Source of the DNA: Chloroflexota bacterium
Lineage (GTDB): Bacteria > Chloroflexota > Anaerolineae > Anaerolineales > UBA4823
NCBI GenBank assembly: GCA_012798185.1
Contig: JAAZNS010000378.1
Span: 1-21,517 of the forward strand
Direction of reading: 5' to 3'
Length of the DNA: 21,517 nt
Shown here in pieces: positions 7,355 to 15,100 of the stretch; the stretch's first letter is position 1, and each line of letters starts with the position of its first letter. The notes beneath the pieces are model-generated. The model ran no database searches, was not told the origin of the DNA, and saw only the letters and a list, made by a program, of their open reading frames with translations. Made by a program: the position numbers and the translations under genes.

Positions 7355-8105
7355 CTCTCATCAATTCCCAAACCTGATACAATCCCAAATTTCCTCCTTC
7401 TCCATCTGCGTAAAAAGTTTGCCGCACCGAAAAACCAGTTTCTTCTGCCAGAGCCTTTAATTCATCTTCATTGAAGTGATGGACATATCGCAAACCATAA
7501 CCGCCATGACGCCAATCTAGCAAATAATCGCCTGTTTCGACATCAGCATCGCATAACCCAATCGAATTCCAAGGTTGGATGCGTGATCGAAGACGTGGAT
7601 TATTCAAGAATTGCCACACCGAAAGAGCGAAAAAGGGGTGGGCAGAAGTTTGATTATTCAATAGATTGTGCAGCGCTGATAAACATTGGCGGCGGAGTAT
7701 TCTTCCCGGCAGATGGTGCAAGACTGCAAAGGATAAAACCAGGTTATATGATAACTGTGGAACGCTATTTTCCCATTTTGGGGAAGATAAATCGAGTAAA
7801 ACGAATTGATATTGCTCCGGGCTGGCTTTTGAGACTTGGAACAGGCGGGATTTTGCTAATATCAATAAATCAGGACTGGCATCGCAGCCAATATACTGCC
7901 CCTGAAAACGAGATTTTTCTAAAGATAATGCCAGTTCACCATTCCCGCATCCCAAATCCAGGATGTATGCGTCAGTTGGAAATCCAGCCATCAGCCGTTT
8001 TACCCCGGGCTGAAGGCGTTGGCGCGTGGCTGAAAATTGGAGTGCAAAGGTCTGGTAAAATTGACGGTTGAGAGAAAGCAATTTTTCTGTGACAGAGGTT
8101 TCCAC
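7350..8105 (-). CDS. Trm9/ALKBH8-like SAM-dependent methyltransferase, probable tRNA wobble-uridine methylase
   Basis: A 251-residue class I methyltransferase when begun at the GTG at 8105. The SAM loop DLGCGNGE is at 50-57, the acidic CDAS with Asp75 follows, and SFAVLHHL is at 125-132. The N-terminal FYQTFALQFSATRQRLQPGV and the C-terminal GDYLLDWR (192-199), RYVHHF (206-211) and ELKALAEETGF parallel yeast Trm9 and human ALKBH8, which carry RYYHLY or RYYHVF at the equivalent place. Those enzymes methylate cm5U34 of tRNA to mcm5U34. The gene diverges from Elp3, which makes the cm5-type precursor, so context supports the same job. An upstream in-frame ATG at 8174 would overlap elp3. The GTG is preferred because TATAAT (8117-8112) ends six bases before it and no Shine-Dalgarno sequence is seen. 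The functional call is an inference; the methyltransferase fold is clear. Confidence 0.72.
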   Translation of the reverse strand: METSVTEKLLSLNRQFYQTFALQFSATRQRLQPGVKRLMAGFPTDAYILDLGCGNGELALSLEKSRFQGQYIGCDASPDLLILAKSRLFQVSKASPEQYQFVLLDLSSPKWENSVPQLSYNLVLSFAVLHHLPGRILRRQCLSALHNLLNNQTSAHPFFALSVWQFLNNPRLRSRIQPWNSIGLCDADVETGDYLLDWRHGGYGLRYVHHFNEDELKALAEETGFSVRQTFYADGEGGNLGLYQVWELMRV

Positions 8106-8117
8106 AGGACTATTATA
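8089..8117. promoter_or_regulatory. Overlapping divergent promoters of elp3 and the methyltransferase
   Basis: On the plus strand GTGACA (8089-8094), 16 bases and TATTAT (8111-8116) precede elp3, with a predicted start near 8123 and a leader of about 16 bases. On the minus strand TATAAT (8117-8112) lies six bases before the methyltransferase GTG. The two -10 boxes occupy the same bases, so firing of one promoter should occlude the other. Confidence 0.5.
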
Positions 8118-8138
8118 AACTTCAAACAGGTAACTTGG

Positions 8139-9761
8139 ATGGTTGATAATGCAGCCTGGTATAAAGCCAGGCAATATTCTACAGAAAAACTAAATTTAGC
8201 ACGAAAAGTGCTGGATGAGGTCCGCGCGGGAAACGATGTTTATGAAACTATTCGGAAGAATCCCTTGCCAGATGGTGGTTACTTACCAAAACATGTCTTG
8301 GTAGCTGCTTATCATAATATGGTTGCGCAGGGAGAAATCAAAGCCAGCCCGCTTTTGTTAGCGCGTATCCGTATGAAACCGGTGCGTACATTATCGGGTG
8401 TAACAACAGTAACCGTGCTCACCAAACCGTATCCATGCCCTGGGAGATGTATTTTTTGTCCTGATGATATACGCATGCCCAAAAGTTATGTGCCGGATGA
8501 ACCTGGCGCCCGCCGGGCTGTGGAGCATGATTTCGATCCTTTTGCTCAGGTGGCTTCCCGCCTTGAGGCACTCAAAGCTGTGGGACACCCTACCGATAAA
8601 ATCGAGCTGCTTATATTAGGCGGCACATGGAGCTCATACCGGCGGGATTACCAGGAATGGTTTATCCTGCGGTGCTTCGATGCTTTGAATGGTGTCAGTT
8701 CGATGACACTTGCGGAAGCGCAGGAAATCAATGAGACATCCCTCCACCGTAATGTGGGATTGGTAATCGAAACTCGCCCAGACCAGGTCACTTTCGATGA
8801 ATTAACCTGGCTGCGCAGCCTTGGGGTAACCAAAGTGCAGATGGGCGCGCAAAGTATGGATGACAAAATATTGGCGCTTAACCGAAGAGGTCATGATACA
8901 GCGCAGACCCGTAAAGCCATGCAATATCTCAGAGCTGCTGGATTCAAAACCGTGCTGCACTGGATGCCGAATCTCTTGGGGGCAACCCTGGAATCTGACC
9001 AACAGGATTTTTTACACCTGTGGGAAGATGTCTGCCCCGATGAAATCAAGATATACCCCAACCAGCTTTTAGAAAATACCGAGTTATATCAATATTGGCA
9101 GCGCGGTGAATATACGCCGTATACCACAAATGAGCTGGTGAATCTCATTGCTTCGGTAAAATCGTCCATTCCGCGGTATTGCAGGGTTAACAGGATTATC
9201 CGGGATATCCCTTCCACTTACGTGGTCGATGGAAATAAGCGCACCAGTTTACGGCAGGATGTACAGCAAGAGATGATTCGAAGAGGTGAGGTCTGCCAAT
9301 GTATCCGCTGCCGGGAAATTCGGAACCGCAAAGTTCAATTAGATGATTTGATATTCCACGATTATGTTTATCAAGCAGGTAAAGCAGAAGAACACTTTTT
9401 ATCTTTCGATACACAAGATGATCGATTAGCAGGTTTTTTACGCCTCTCGCTTCCTCAAGAAGATTCACCTTCCACCGGAATAGAAGAACTGCGAGATGCA
9501 GCGATCATCCGGGAAGTGCACATATATGGGCAATCGCTGCAAGTGGGTCACGAGCAGGAAGGCGCAGCGCAGCATGTCGGTCTGGGCACTCAGTTAATTC
9601 ACAAGGCAGAAGAAATATCCGTCAAAAAAGGATATCAGCGTTTGGCAGTGATTTCGGCAGTCGGGACACGCCAATATTACGCGAAAAGGGGATTTGATAA
9701 AGGCAAGTATTACATGATCAAGAATATTGTAACTGCTCAAGCTATGGAGGAAACCCCCTGA
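8139..9761 (+). CDS. elp3: Elp3: tRNA U34 carboxymethyltransferase (radical SAM / acetyltransferase)
   Basis: Uses acetyl-CoA and radical SAM chemistry to modify C5 of the wobble uridine in tRNA. The protein has 540 residues. An N-terminal tRNA-binding region leads to the radical-SAM barrel with the 4Fe-4S motif CX3CX2C (Cys100, Cys104, Cys107 in YPCPGRCIFCPDD). The zinc-type cysteines Cys386, Cys388 and Cys391 follow, and then the C-terminal GNAT-like domain (about 440-530) with acetyl-CoA loop QHVGLGTQL and the conserved GTRQYYAKRGF. Bacteria with Elp3 lack the other Elongator subunits; Elp3 from the Chloroflexota member Dehalococcoides mccartyi has been structurally studied. The ATG at 8139 is chosen because the 34 upstream codons are antisense to the methyltransferase, and the protein then begins just before the usual tRNA-binding segment. 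Transcription is divergent from the methyltransferase. Confidence 0.93.
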   Translation: MVDNAAWYKARQYSTEKLNLARKVLDEVRAGNDVYETIRKNPLPDGGYLPKHVLVAAYHNMVAQGEIKASPLLLARIRMKPVRTLSGVTTVTVLTKPYPCPGRCIFCPDDIRMPKSYVPDEPGARRAVEHDFDPFAQVASRLEALKAVGHPTDKIELLILGGTWSSYRRDYQEWFILRCFDALNGVSSMTLAEAQEINETSLHRNVGLVIETRPDQVTFDELTWLRSLGVTKVQMGAQSMDDKILALNRRGHDTAQTRKAMQYLRAAGFKTVLHWMPNLLGATLESDQQDFLHLWEDVCPDEIKIYPNQLLENTELYQYWQRGEYTPYTTNELVNLIASVKSSIPRYCRVNRIIRDIPSTYVVDGNKRTSLRQDVQQEMIRRGEVCQCIRCREIRNRKVQLDDLIFHDYVYQAGKAEEHFLSFDTQDDRLAGFLRLSLPQEDSPSTGIEELRDAAIIREVHIYGQSLQVGHEQEGAAQHVGLGTQLIHKAEEISVKKGYQRLAVISAVGTRQYYAKRGFDKGKYYMIKNIVTAQAMEETP

Positions 9762-9800
9762 ATTTGAGGTGTTTAAGAATACATAGCATTATAAAACACG

Positions 9801-9848
9801 TCAAATTCAGAAATTCATCCAAGCTGGCTAAGCAGCCCCAGAAAATTT
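9801..9848 (+). repeat. Direct repeat copy A upstream of fhs (palindromic-element family)
   Basis: The first 35 bases match copy B at 9978 with five substitutions; the match continues more loosely into an A-rich tail. Shared parts are TCAAATTC, GAAATTCA and TGGCTAAG followed by an AG. Within it CCA-AGC-TGG can form a small hairpin. The copies begin 177 bases apart. Confidence 0.6.
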
Positions 9849-9977
9849 AGGTTGTGACACTAAGCATGTAATCTAGTGATTTGCGTCTCTTGATTATATG
9901 AAAAGAATCTGTCAAAATAAAGCAATATTAAACAAAAAAGTATTTACTTGGGTATGGTGGAAAAGCGCTGAAATATC

Positions 9978-10025
9978 TCAAATTCGGAAATTCACCAAAG
10001 GTGGCTAAGTAGTTACACAAAAAAT
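9978..10025 (+). repeat. Direct repeat copy B just upstream of fhs
   Basis: The second copy contains CACC-AAA-GGTG as a 4-bp hairpin, then GGCTAAGTAGTTAC and an A-run. It ends about ten bases before the fhs ribosome binding site, so it would lie in the fhs leader. GTAGTTAC links it to the palindromes at 5451 and 17913. Confidence 0.6.
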
Positions 10026-10044
10026 TACCTGGAAGGGAGTTAAT

Positions 10045-11970
10045 ATGTGCGCGAAAGCTGATTTTCCTGGTCTCAGAAAATTTGAACCAACAAAGCTCGA
10101 CCTGAAATTCCCAGTCCCCTCAGACATTGAAATTGCGCAGGCGGTAAATTTAAAACCGATTACGCAAATTGCCGATGAGGTGGGTTTATTACCGTCTGAA
10201 CTGGAATTACATGGTAATTACGAAGCGAAAGTACGCCTGGAAGTATTAGAACGTTTGAAAGATGTGCCAGATGGGGTATATATAGATGTTACCGCAATTA
10301 CCCCAACCCCCTTAGGCGAAGGCAAGACGACAACAACAATGGGATTGAGCCAGGCATTAGGGGCTCATTTGGGTAAGCGGGTTTTTACCTGCATCCGCCA
10401 GCCCAGCCAGGGCCCGACATTTGGCATCAAAGGCGGGGCAGCCGGCGGCGGTTACAGCCAAGTTGTCCCCATGGAAGATTTCAATCTTCACCTGACTGGC
10501 GATATCCATGCTATTACAGCAGCCAATAATTTGCTGGCAGCAGCTATCGATACGCGTATGTTCCACGAAGCCAGCCAGGATGATGAGAAGCTTTTCAACG
10601 CGTTATGCCCAAAAAACAAAGAGGGTAAACGCCGGTTCTCACCATCTATGCTGCGCCGTTTAGCAAAACTGGGGATTAATAAAACAGATCCAGAAGAATT
10701 GACACCTGAAGAGCGAAAACGGTTTGCCCGCCTGGATATCGATCCAGACAGCATAACCTGGCGGCGGGTGGTTGATACCAATGATCGTTTCTTACGCGAG
10801 ATAACCATTGGCCAGGGACCTGAAGAAAAAGGCATGACCCGGCGGACTGGTTTCGATATTACCGTTGCTAGTGAAATTATGGCAATTCTGGCATTAACCA
10901 CCGACCTGGCAGATATGCGGGAGCGTTTGGGGCGGATCGTAATCGGCACCAATAAAGATGGAGAAGCTATCACGGCTGAAGATCTGGGCGTGGCTGGCGC
11001 GATGACCGTATTGATGAGAGATGCTATTAAACCTACCCTGATGCAGAGCCTGGAAGGTACGCCTGTTTTTGTGCATGCTGGACCTTTTGCTAATATTGCT
11101 CATGGTAATAGCTCGATTATTGCCGACCGCATTGCCCTGAAACTGGCGGATTACGTGGTAACAGAATCTGGTTTCGGCGCGGATATTGGTATGGAAAAAT
11201 TCTTTGATGTCAAATGCCGCGCTTCAGGGTTGATTCCCAGTGTAGTCGTTTTAGTAGCAACTGTTCGCGCCCTTAAGATGCACGGCGGCGGTCCAACCGT
11301 GATTGCTGGTAAGCCTCTCGATAGTGCTTATACGGATGAAAACTTAGAGTTATTGAGCAAAGGCTTATGTAACATGCAGCATCATATTGAAAATGCCCGA
11401 AAGTTTGGTATTCCTGTGGTTGTAGCAGTCAACTCTTTTGCAACGGATACCAAAGCCGAAATGGAATTAGTGCGGAAAGCTGCCTTAGAAGCAGGCGCTG
11501 AAGATTCTGTCGTTTGTACTCACTGGATGGAAGGCGGTAAAGGTGCAATAGCATTAGCTGAAGCCGTGATTAAAGCTGCAGAAAAACCCAGCAACTTCAA
11601 ATTCTTATATCCCCTCGAATTGTCCATAAAGGAGAAAATCGAAATCATTTGCAAGGAAATCTACGGCGCAGATGGTGTCGATTATTTGCCAGAAGCCGAA
11701 GCAAAGATAGAATTATATACAAGGCTTGGGTTTGATAAGCTGCCTTTGAACATGGCAAAGACTCATCTTAGCCTTAGTCATGACCCGAAATTAAAAGGTG
11801 TGCCAAAAGGTTTTCGTGTCCCGATTCGTGATATCCGCGCATCGGTTGGCGCAGGGTTCTTATACCCCTTATTGGGCGAGATGCGCACCATGCCTGGTTT
11901 ACCAACCCGTCCGGTATTCTATGATGTCGATCTTGATCTTAAGACGAATCGGGTTGTTGGATTGTTCTAA
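10045..11970 (+). CDS. fhs: Formate-tetrahydrofolate ligase, long eukaryote-like form
   Basis: Joins formate to tetrahydrofolate with ATP hydrolysis, giving 10-formyl-THF for one-carbon metabolism and, in acetogens, the methyl branch of the Wood-Ljungdahl pathway. It is 641 residues, against about 555-560 for the common bacterial enzyme. The nucleotide loop TPTPLGEGKTTTT is at 87-99, and HAGPFANIAHGNSS, ESGFGADIGMEKF, MHGGGP and the terminal RASVGAGFLYPL are all present. Extra length lies mainly at about 187-232, a charged insert containing LGINKTDPEELTPEE and ending FARLDIDPDSITW, which I recognise from the synthetase domain of eukaryotic C1-THF synthase (MTHFD1), as is the closing GLF. The start is fixed by GGGAG (10035-10039), five bases before the ATG. 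A strong terminator follows at 12003. Confidence 0.96.
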   Translation: MCAKADFPGLRKFEPTKLDLKFPVPSDIEIAQAVNLKPITQIADEVGLLPSELELHGNYEAKVRLEVLERLKDVPDGVYIDVTAITPTPLGEGKTTTTMGLSQALGAHLGKRVFTCIRQPSQGPTFGIKGGAAGGGYSQVVPMEDFNLHLTGDIHAITAANNLLAAAIDTRMFHEASQDDEKLFNALCPKNKEGKRRFSPSMLRRLAKLGINKTDPEELTPEERKRFARLDIDPDSITWRRVVDTNDRFLREITIGQGPEEKGMTRRTGFDITVASEIMAILALTTDLADMRERLGRIVIGTNKDGEAITAEDLGVAGAMTVLMRDAIKPTLMQSLEGTPVFVHAGPFANIAHGNSSIIADRIALKLADYVVTESGFGADIGMEKFFDVKCRASGLIPSVVVLVATVRALKMHGGGPTVIAGKPLDSAYTDENLELLSKGLCNMQHHIENARKFGIPVVVAVNSFATDTKAEMELVRKAALEAGAEDSVVCTHWMEGGKGAIALAEAVIKAAEKPSNFKFLYPLELSIKEKIEIICKEIYGADGVDYLPEAEAKIELYTRLGFDKLPLNMAKTHLSLSHDPKLKGVPKGFRVPIRDIRASVGAGFLYPLLGEMRTMPGLPTRPVFYDVDLDLKTNRVVGLF

Positions 11971-12002
11971 CCATCTACCTGTTATATTCTTCTTTGCAAC
12001 TC

Positions 12003-12039
12003 AACGGCGCAGGTTTTATCCTGCGTCGTTTTGTTTTCT
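12003..12039 (+). terminator. Rho-independent terminator of fhs
   Basis: AACGGCGCAGG (12003-12013) pairs with CCTGCGTCGTT (12020-12030) through 11 bp, one of them a G-U wobble, around the six-base loop TTTTAT. TTGTTTTCT follows directly. This isolates fhs from the kinase gene downstream. Confidence 0.88.
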
Positions 12040-12111
12040 AAATCGTAAGGTCATTATGGCTTAATACCTTCTATAATATGGTTCTAATCACTTTACTAAA
12101 CTGTGTAATCC

Positions 12112-15100
12112 ATGCGCATGGAAGAATTATCGGCGGGAATTATTTTGGAAAATCACCAGTTTCGGCTGCTTAGCGAGGCTATCGACGAGGGGGTGGTTTT
12201 ATTCGAGCAGGGCTCCACGCGGATTATCTCGGCAAATTCCAAGTTCATGGCAATAATAAATTGTGAATCTCAGAATCGAAAATCACAATTATTGTCCCAA
12301 TATATTGCCGGGGGAGAAATTGAAAATTTTGAAAAATTCTTGAGTTCTCTACAGGTTGAAGAACCTCGAATTGGTAGATTTTCTATCATTCATGCAGATC
12401 ATCTGCACAAAAAAGTGCAGTTTCACGCTGTTTTAATAGAGGAAAACGGATTTCGGTTTGTTCTGGCTGTAGTCAAACCTGATGGTTATTTTCCTATTTG
12501 TAGTGATGGAAATTCAGAAAATGAAATCAATAAAAATGAAACATTAACAGAAATATTACCCAATGCCATCCTGGTAAAAGATGATAAAGGATGCTTGCGT
12601 TTGGTTAAATCTTATGGTCAGCAGATAATTCAGGACCAATTGCCGTTATGGCAGGATAAAAAAGACTGCGAACTGGTTTATCTTCTCCCTGAAATTTCAG
12701 AATATTTTCAAACATTCTATTCCAGAAGTCAAACGACAATTATCCATGGGGAACAATTCGAGCGCTTGGAAACAATCCCCGATCAGGAAGGAAAAGTCCA
12801 CAAAGTTATCTTACGCAAAGTCCCTTTGGTTGATTCAACAGGCAATCAACAAGGCATGATTACGATAGGTTGTGATATCACAGAACAAAAAAATTTGGAA
12901 CAAGCAACTCGCCGCCGGGCACAAGAGTTAGCTGTGTTGCATGATCTTTCGATGGATATTTCGACGATACAAGATCAAGCCACGCTATATAAAAATATCA
13001 TCACTTATGCGGTTCGCCTGGTGAATGCCGATGGCGGAAATTTGTACTTATGCGATGCTGATCACGATATTATTACCCACATAGCCGAATTCCCAATAAA
13101 TTCAGAAAATCCCAAAAAGGAAATCTATAAGTATGGAGAGGGTGTGGTAGGGACGGTTGCACAAAGCGGAGAGCCGATATATTTCGATTGTATTACCCCC
13201 CTTGAACCATCGCTTGTATTAAACGACGGAGAAAAATCGTACAAAACAGTTCTGCTCATGCCTCTGATATGGCAAAAGCAGGTGAAGGGTATTTTACAGG
13301 TTTATACATTCGATGAAAACCGACGGTTTAATGAGACCGAGCAAGAGTTATTATCTCTCTTTGCCAATCAATCTGCCATCGCACTGGAAAATGCGCGGTT
13401 ATTCGAAGTGGAAAAAACAGCTCATGAACAGGCAGAACTATTCAGAGAAGTAGCACAGGTGCTGAATGAAAGTTTGGAATTAGATGAGGTTCTGCACCGG
13501 ATTTTAGGTCAGCTCAAACGAGTCTTAACATTTGCTACCTGTTCAGTCCTTTTATTCAGGGAATCTGGAAAGCCTGCTTTAGTAGCAGGTACAGGTTACC
13601 AGGATGAGCGATTAACCAGCCGAAACGCCAGTGAATTATTAGTTGAAAGCCCTATAATCCGCAAAATGGCAAAAGATCTCAAACCTGTTGTTATTCCCGA
13701 TGTACGCGAAAACCCGGATTGGATTTGGGTGAAAGGAGCGGAACATGTCAGGTCATTCATGGGAGTGCCTATTATAGCGCAGCAAAAGTTAATTGGCGTT
13801 CTCATGGTCGACAGTGTTTCAGTGGATTTTTTTAAGGAAAGCGATCTATATAAATCGAATATCCTGGCACAGCAAATTGCCATAGCAATCCAAAATGCAC
13901 GCTTATTCGAGGCAGAGCGAACAGCCCGGGAACGTGCTGAAGCCTTGAGAGATGCTGGGCGTGTTATTGGATCCAGTTTATCCTTGAACCAGGTTTTGCT
14001 GGCAGTTTTAGACCAATTGGCAAGAGTCATTATTTATGATACAGGGAACATCATGCTGATTGAGCATGATAAGCTTAAGATCAAAGCCTGGCGAGGATAT
14101 GATTATTATGGCGATCCGCAATTGGTCGATGGCATATCATTTGATTGCCATCAGGAAAATATTATTACAAAAATAATCAGCAGCTGCCTTCCCTGCGTTA
14201 TCAATGATGTTCACGAAGAGCCGTTATGGCAAAATACTCCGATAAGTGACCATATTTCATCTTGGATGGGTGTACCTCTTCAAGTTAGAGATCAAGTGAT
14301 TGGGTTACTCTGCCTGGAAAAAGCAACACCTGGCGGATTTACGGGCGATGAAATCGCCTTAGCACAGGTATTCGCAGGTCATGCGTCTACAGCTATTGAG
14401 AATGCTCGATTATACGAAGCAGAGGGAGAACGGGCTGCAGAATTGGAAACCCTGCGCCAGGCAAGCATTAGTCTCACTTCCAGCCTGGAATTACAGGCAG
14501 TCCTTGATGCAATTCTGAGCAGCACGTTACGGCTTTTACGCGGCGCAAATAATGGGCATATCTTTCTATACTCTGAAGAAGAGGATAAATTAACCTTTGG
14601 CGCTTCATTATGGTCGGATGGCAGGTTCGGAGAACCGATTGCTATGCCTCGCCCGGATGGATTGACTGCCACTGTGGCAAGAACAGGTGAAATCGTTGTT
14701 GTCCATGATATTAAAAATAGCTCCTTATATAAGGATTCACCTCCCGAGTGGCAGGGTTCTATTGTAGGCTTGCCATTAAAAATCGGTCAGCGGGTTGTTG
14801 GGGTGATGAATGTCTCTTATGAAAATCCACGCCAGTTTAGCGAAGAAGATTTACATCTGTTGGGTATGCTTGGTGTTCAGGCAGCTATCGCAATTGAAAA
14901 CGCCCGCTTATTCGAACAGGCTACTGTGGAGCGCCAGCATTTACAGTTGTTATTTGATATCAGCACAGAATTGGCAGTGACGTTGGATGTAGATGAAATA
15001 TTGGCTCGCGCGATTTCTCTCACCAACCGGGTTTTGAAAGGGGATATCGGTGAGGCTTTCCTTTACAAACCCGATGAAAATCTTTTGATTTTGCACTCAT

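Larger units (their letters stand above)
9762..10044. other. Spacer between elp3 and fhs with no gene
   Basis: This 283-bp AT-rich region has no open frame that I can support on either strand. It contains the two direct repeats at 9801 and 9978. I see no T-tailed terminator for elp3 and no confident promoter for fhs. Fhs genes in other bacteria are often preceded by ZTP (pfl) riboswitches, but the conserved CCGCCUGGGC-type segment of that class is absent here. Confidence 0.55.

Noticed and set aside
7583..8071. 162-codon open frame on the plus strand opposite the methyltransferase
   Set aside because: It lies wholly inside a gene with clear SAM-binding motifs on the other strand, has no ribosome binding site and its translation resembles no family.
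8037..8138. Extended N-terminus of Elp3 from ATG 8037
   Set aside because: These 34 codons lie over the methyltransferase 5' end and its promoter, and the predicted elp3 promoter (8089-8116) is downstream of that ATG.
8106..8174. Longer methyltransferase start at 8174
   Set aside because: It would overlap the first codons of elp3 and place the TATAAT box inside the coding region; the extra residues do not look like the family N-terminus.
9801..10025. CRISPR array
   Set aside because: Only two imperfect copies, 177 bases apart at their starts, with no regular spacers and no cas genes.
9762..10044. ZTP (pfl) or THF riboswitch before fhs
   Set aside because: The conserved sequence blocks of these classes are not visible on the plus strand.
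10488..10973. 161-codon minus-strand frame inside fhs
   Set aside because: Shadow of a highly conserved gene; composition (Ser/Arg-rich) is typical of an antisense reading of a conserved coding region.
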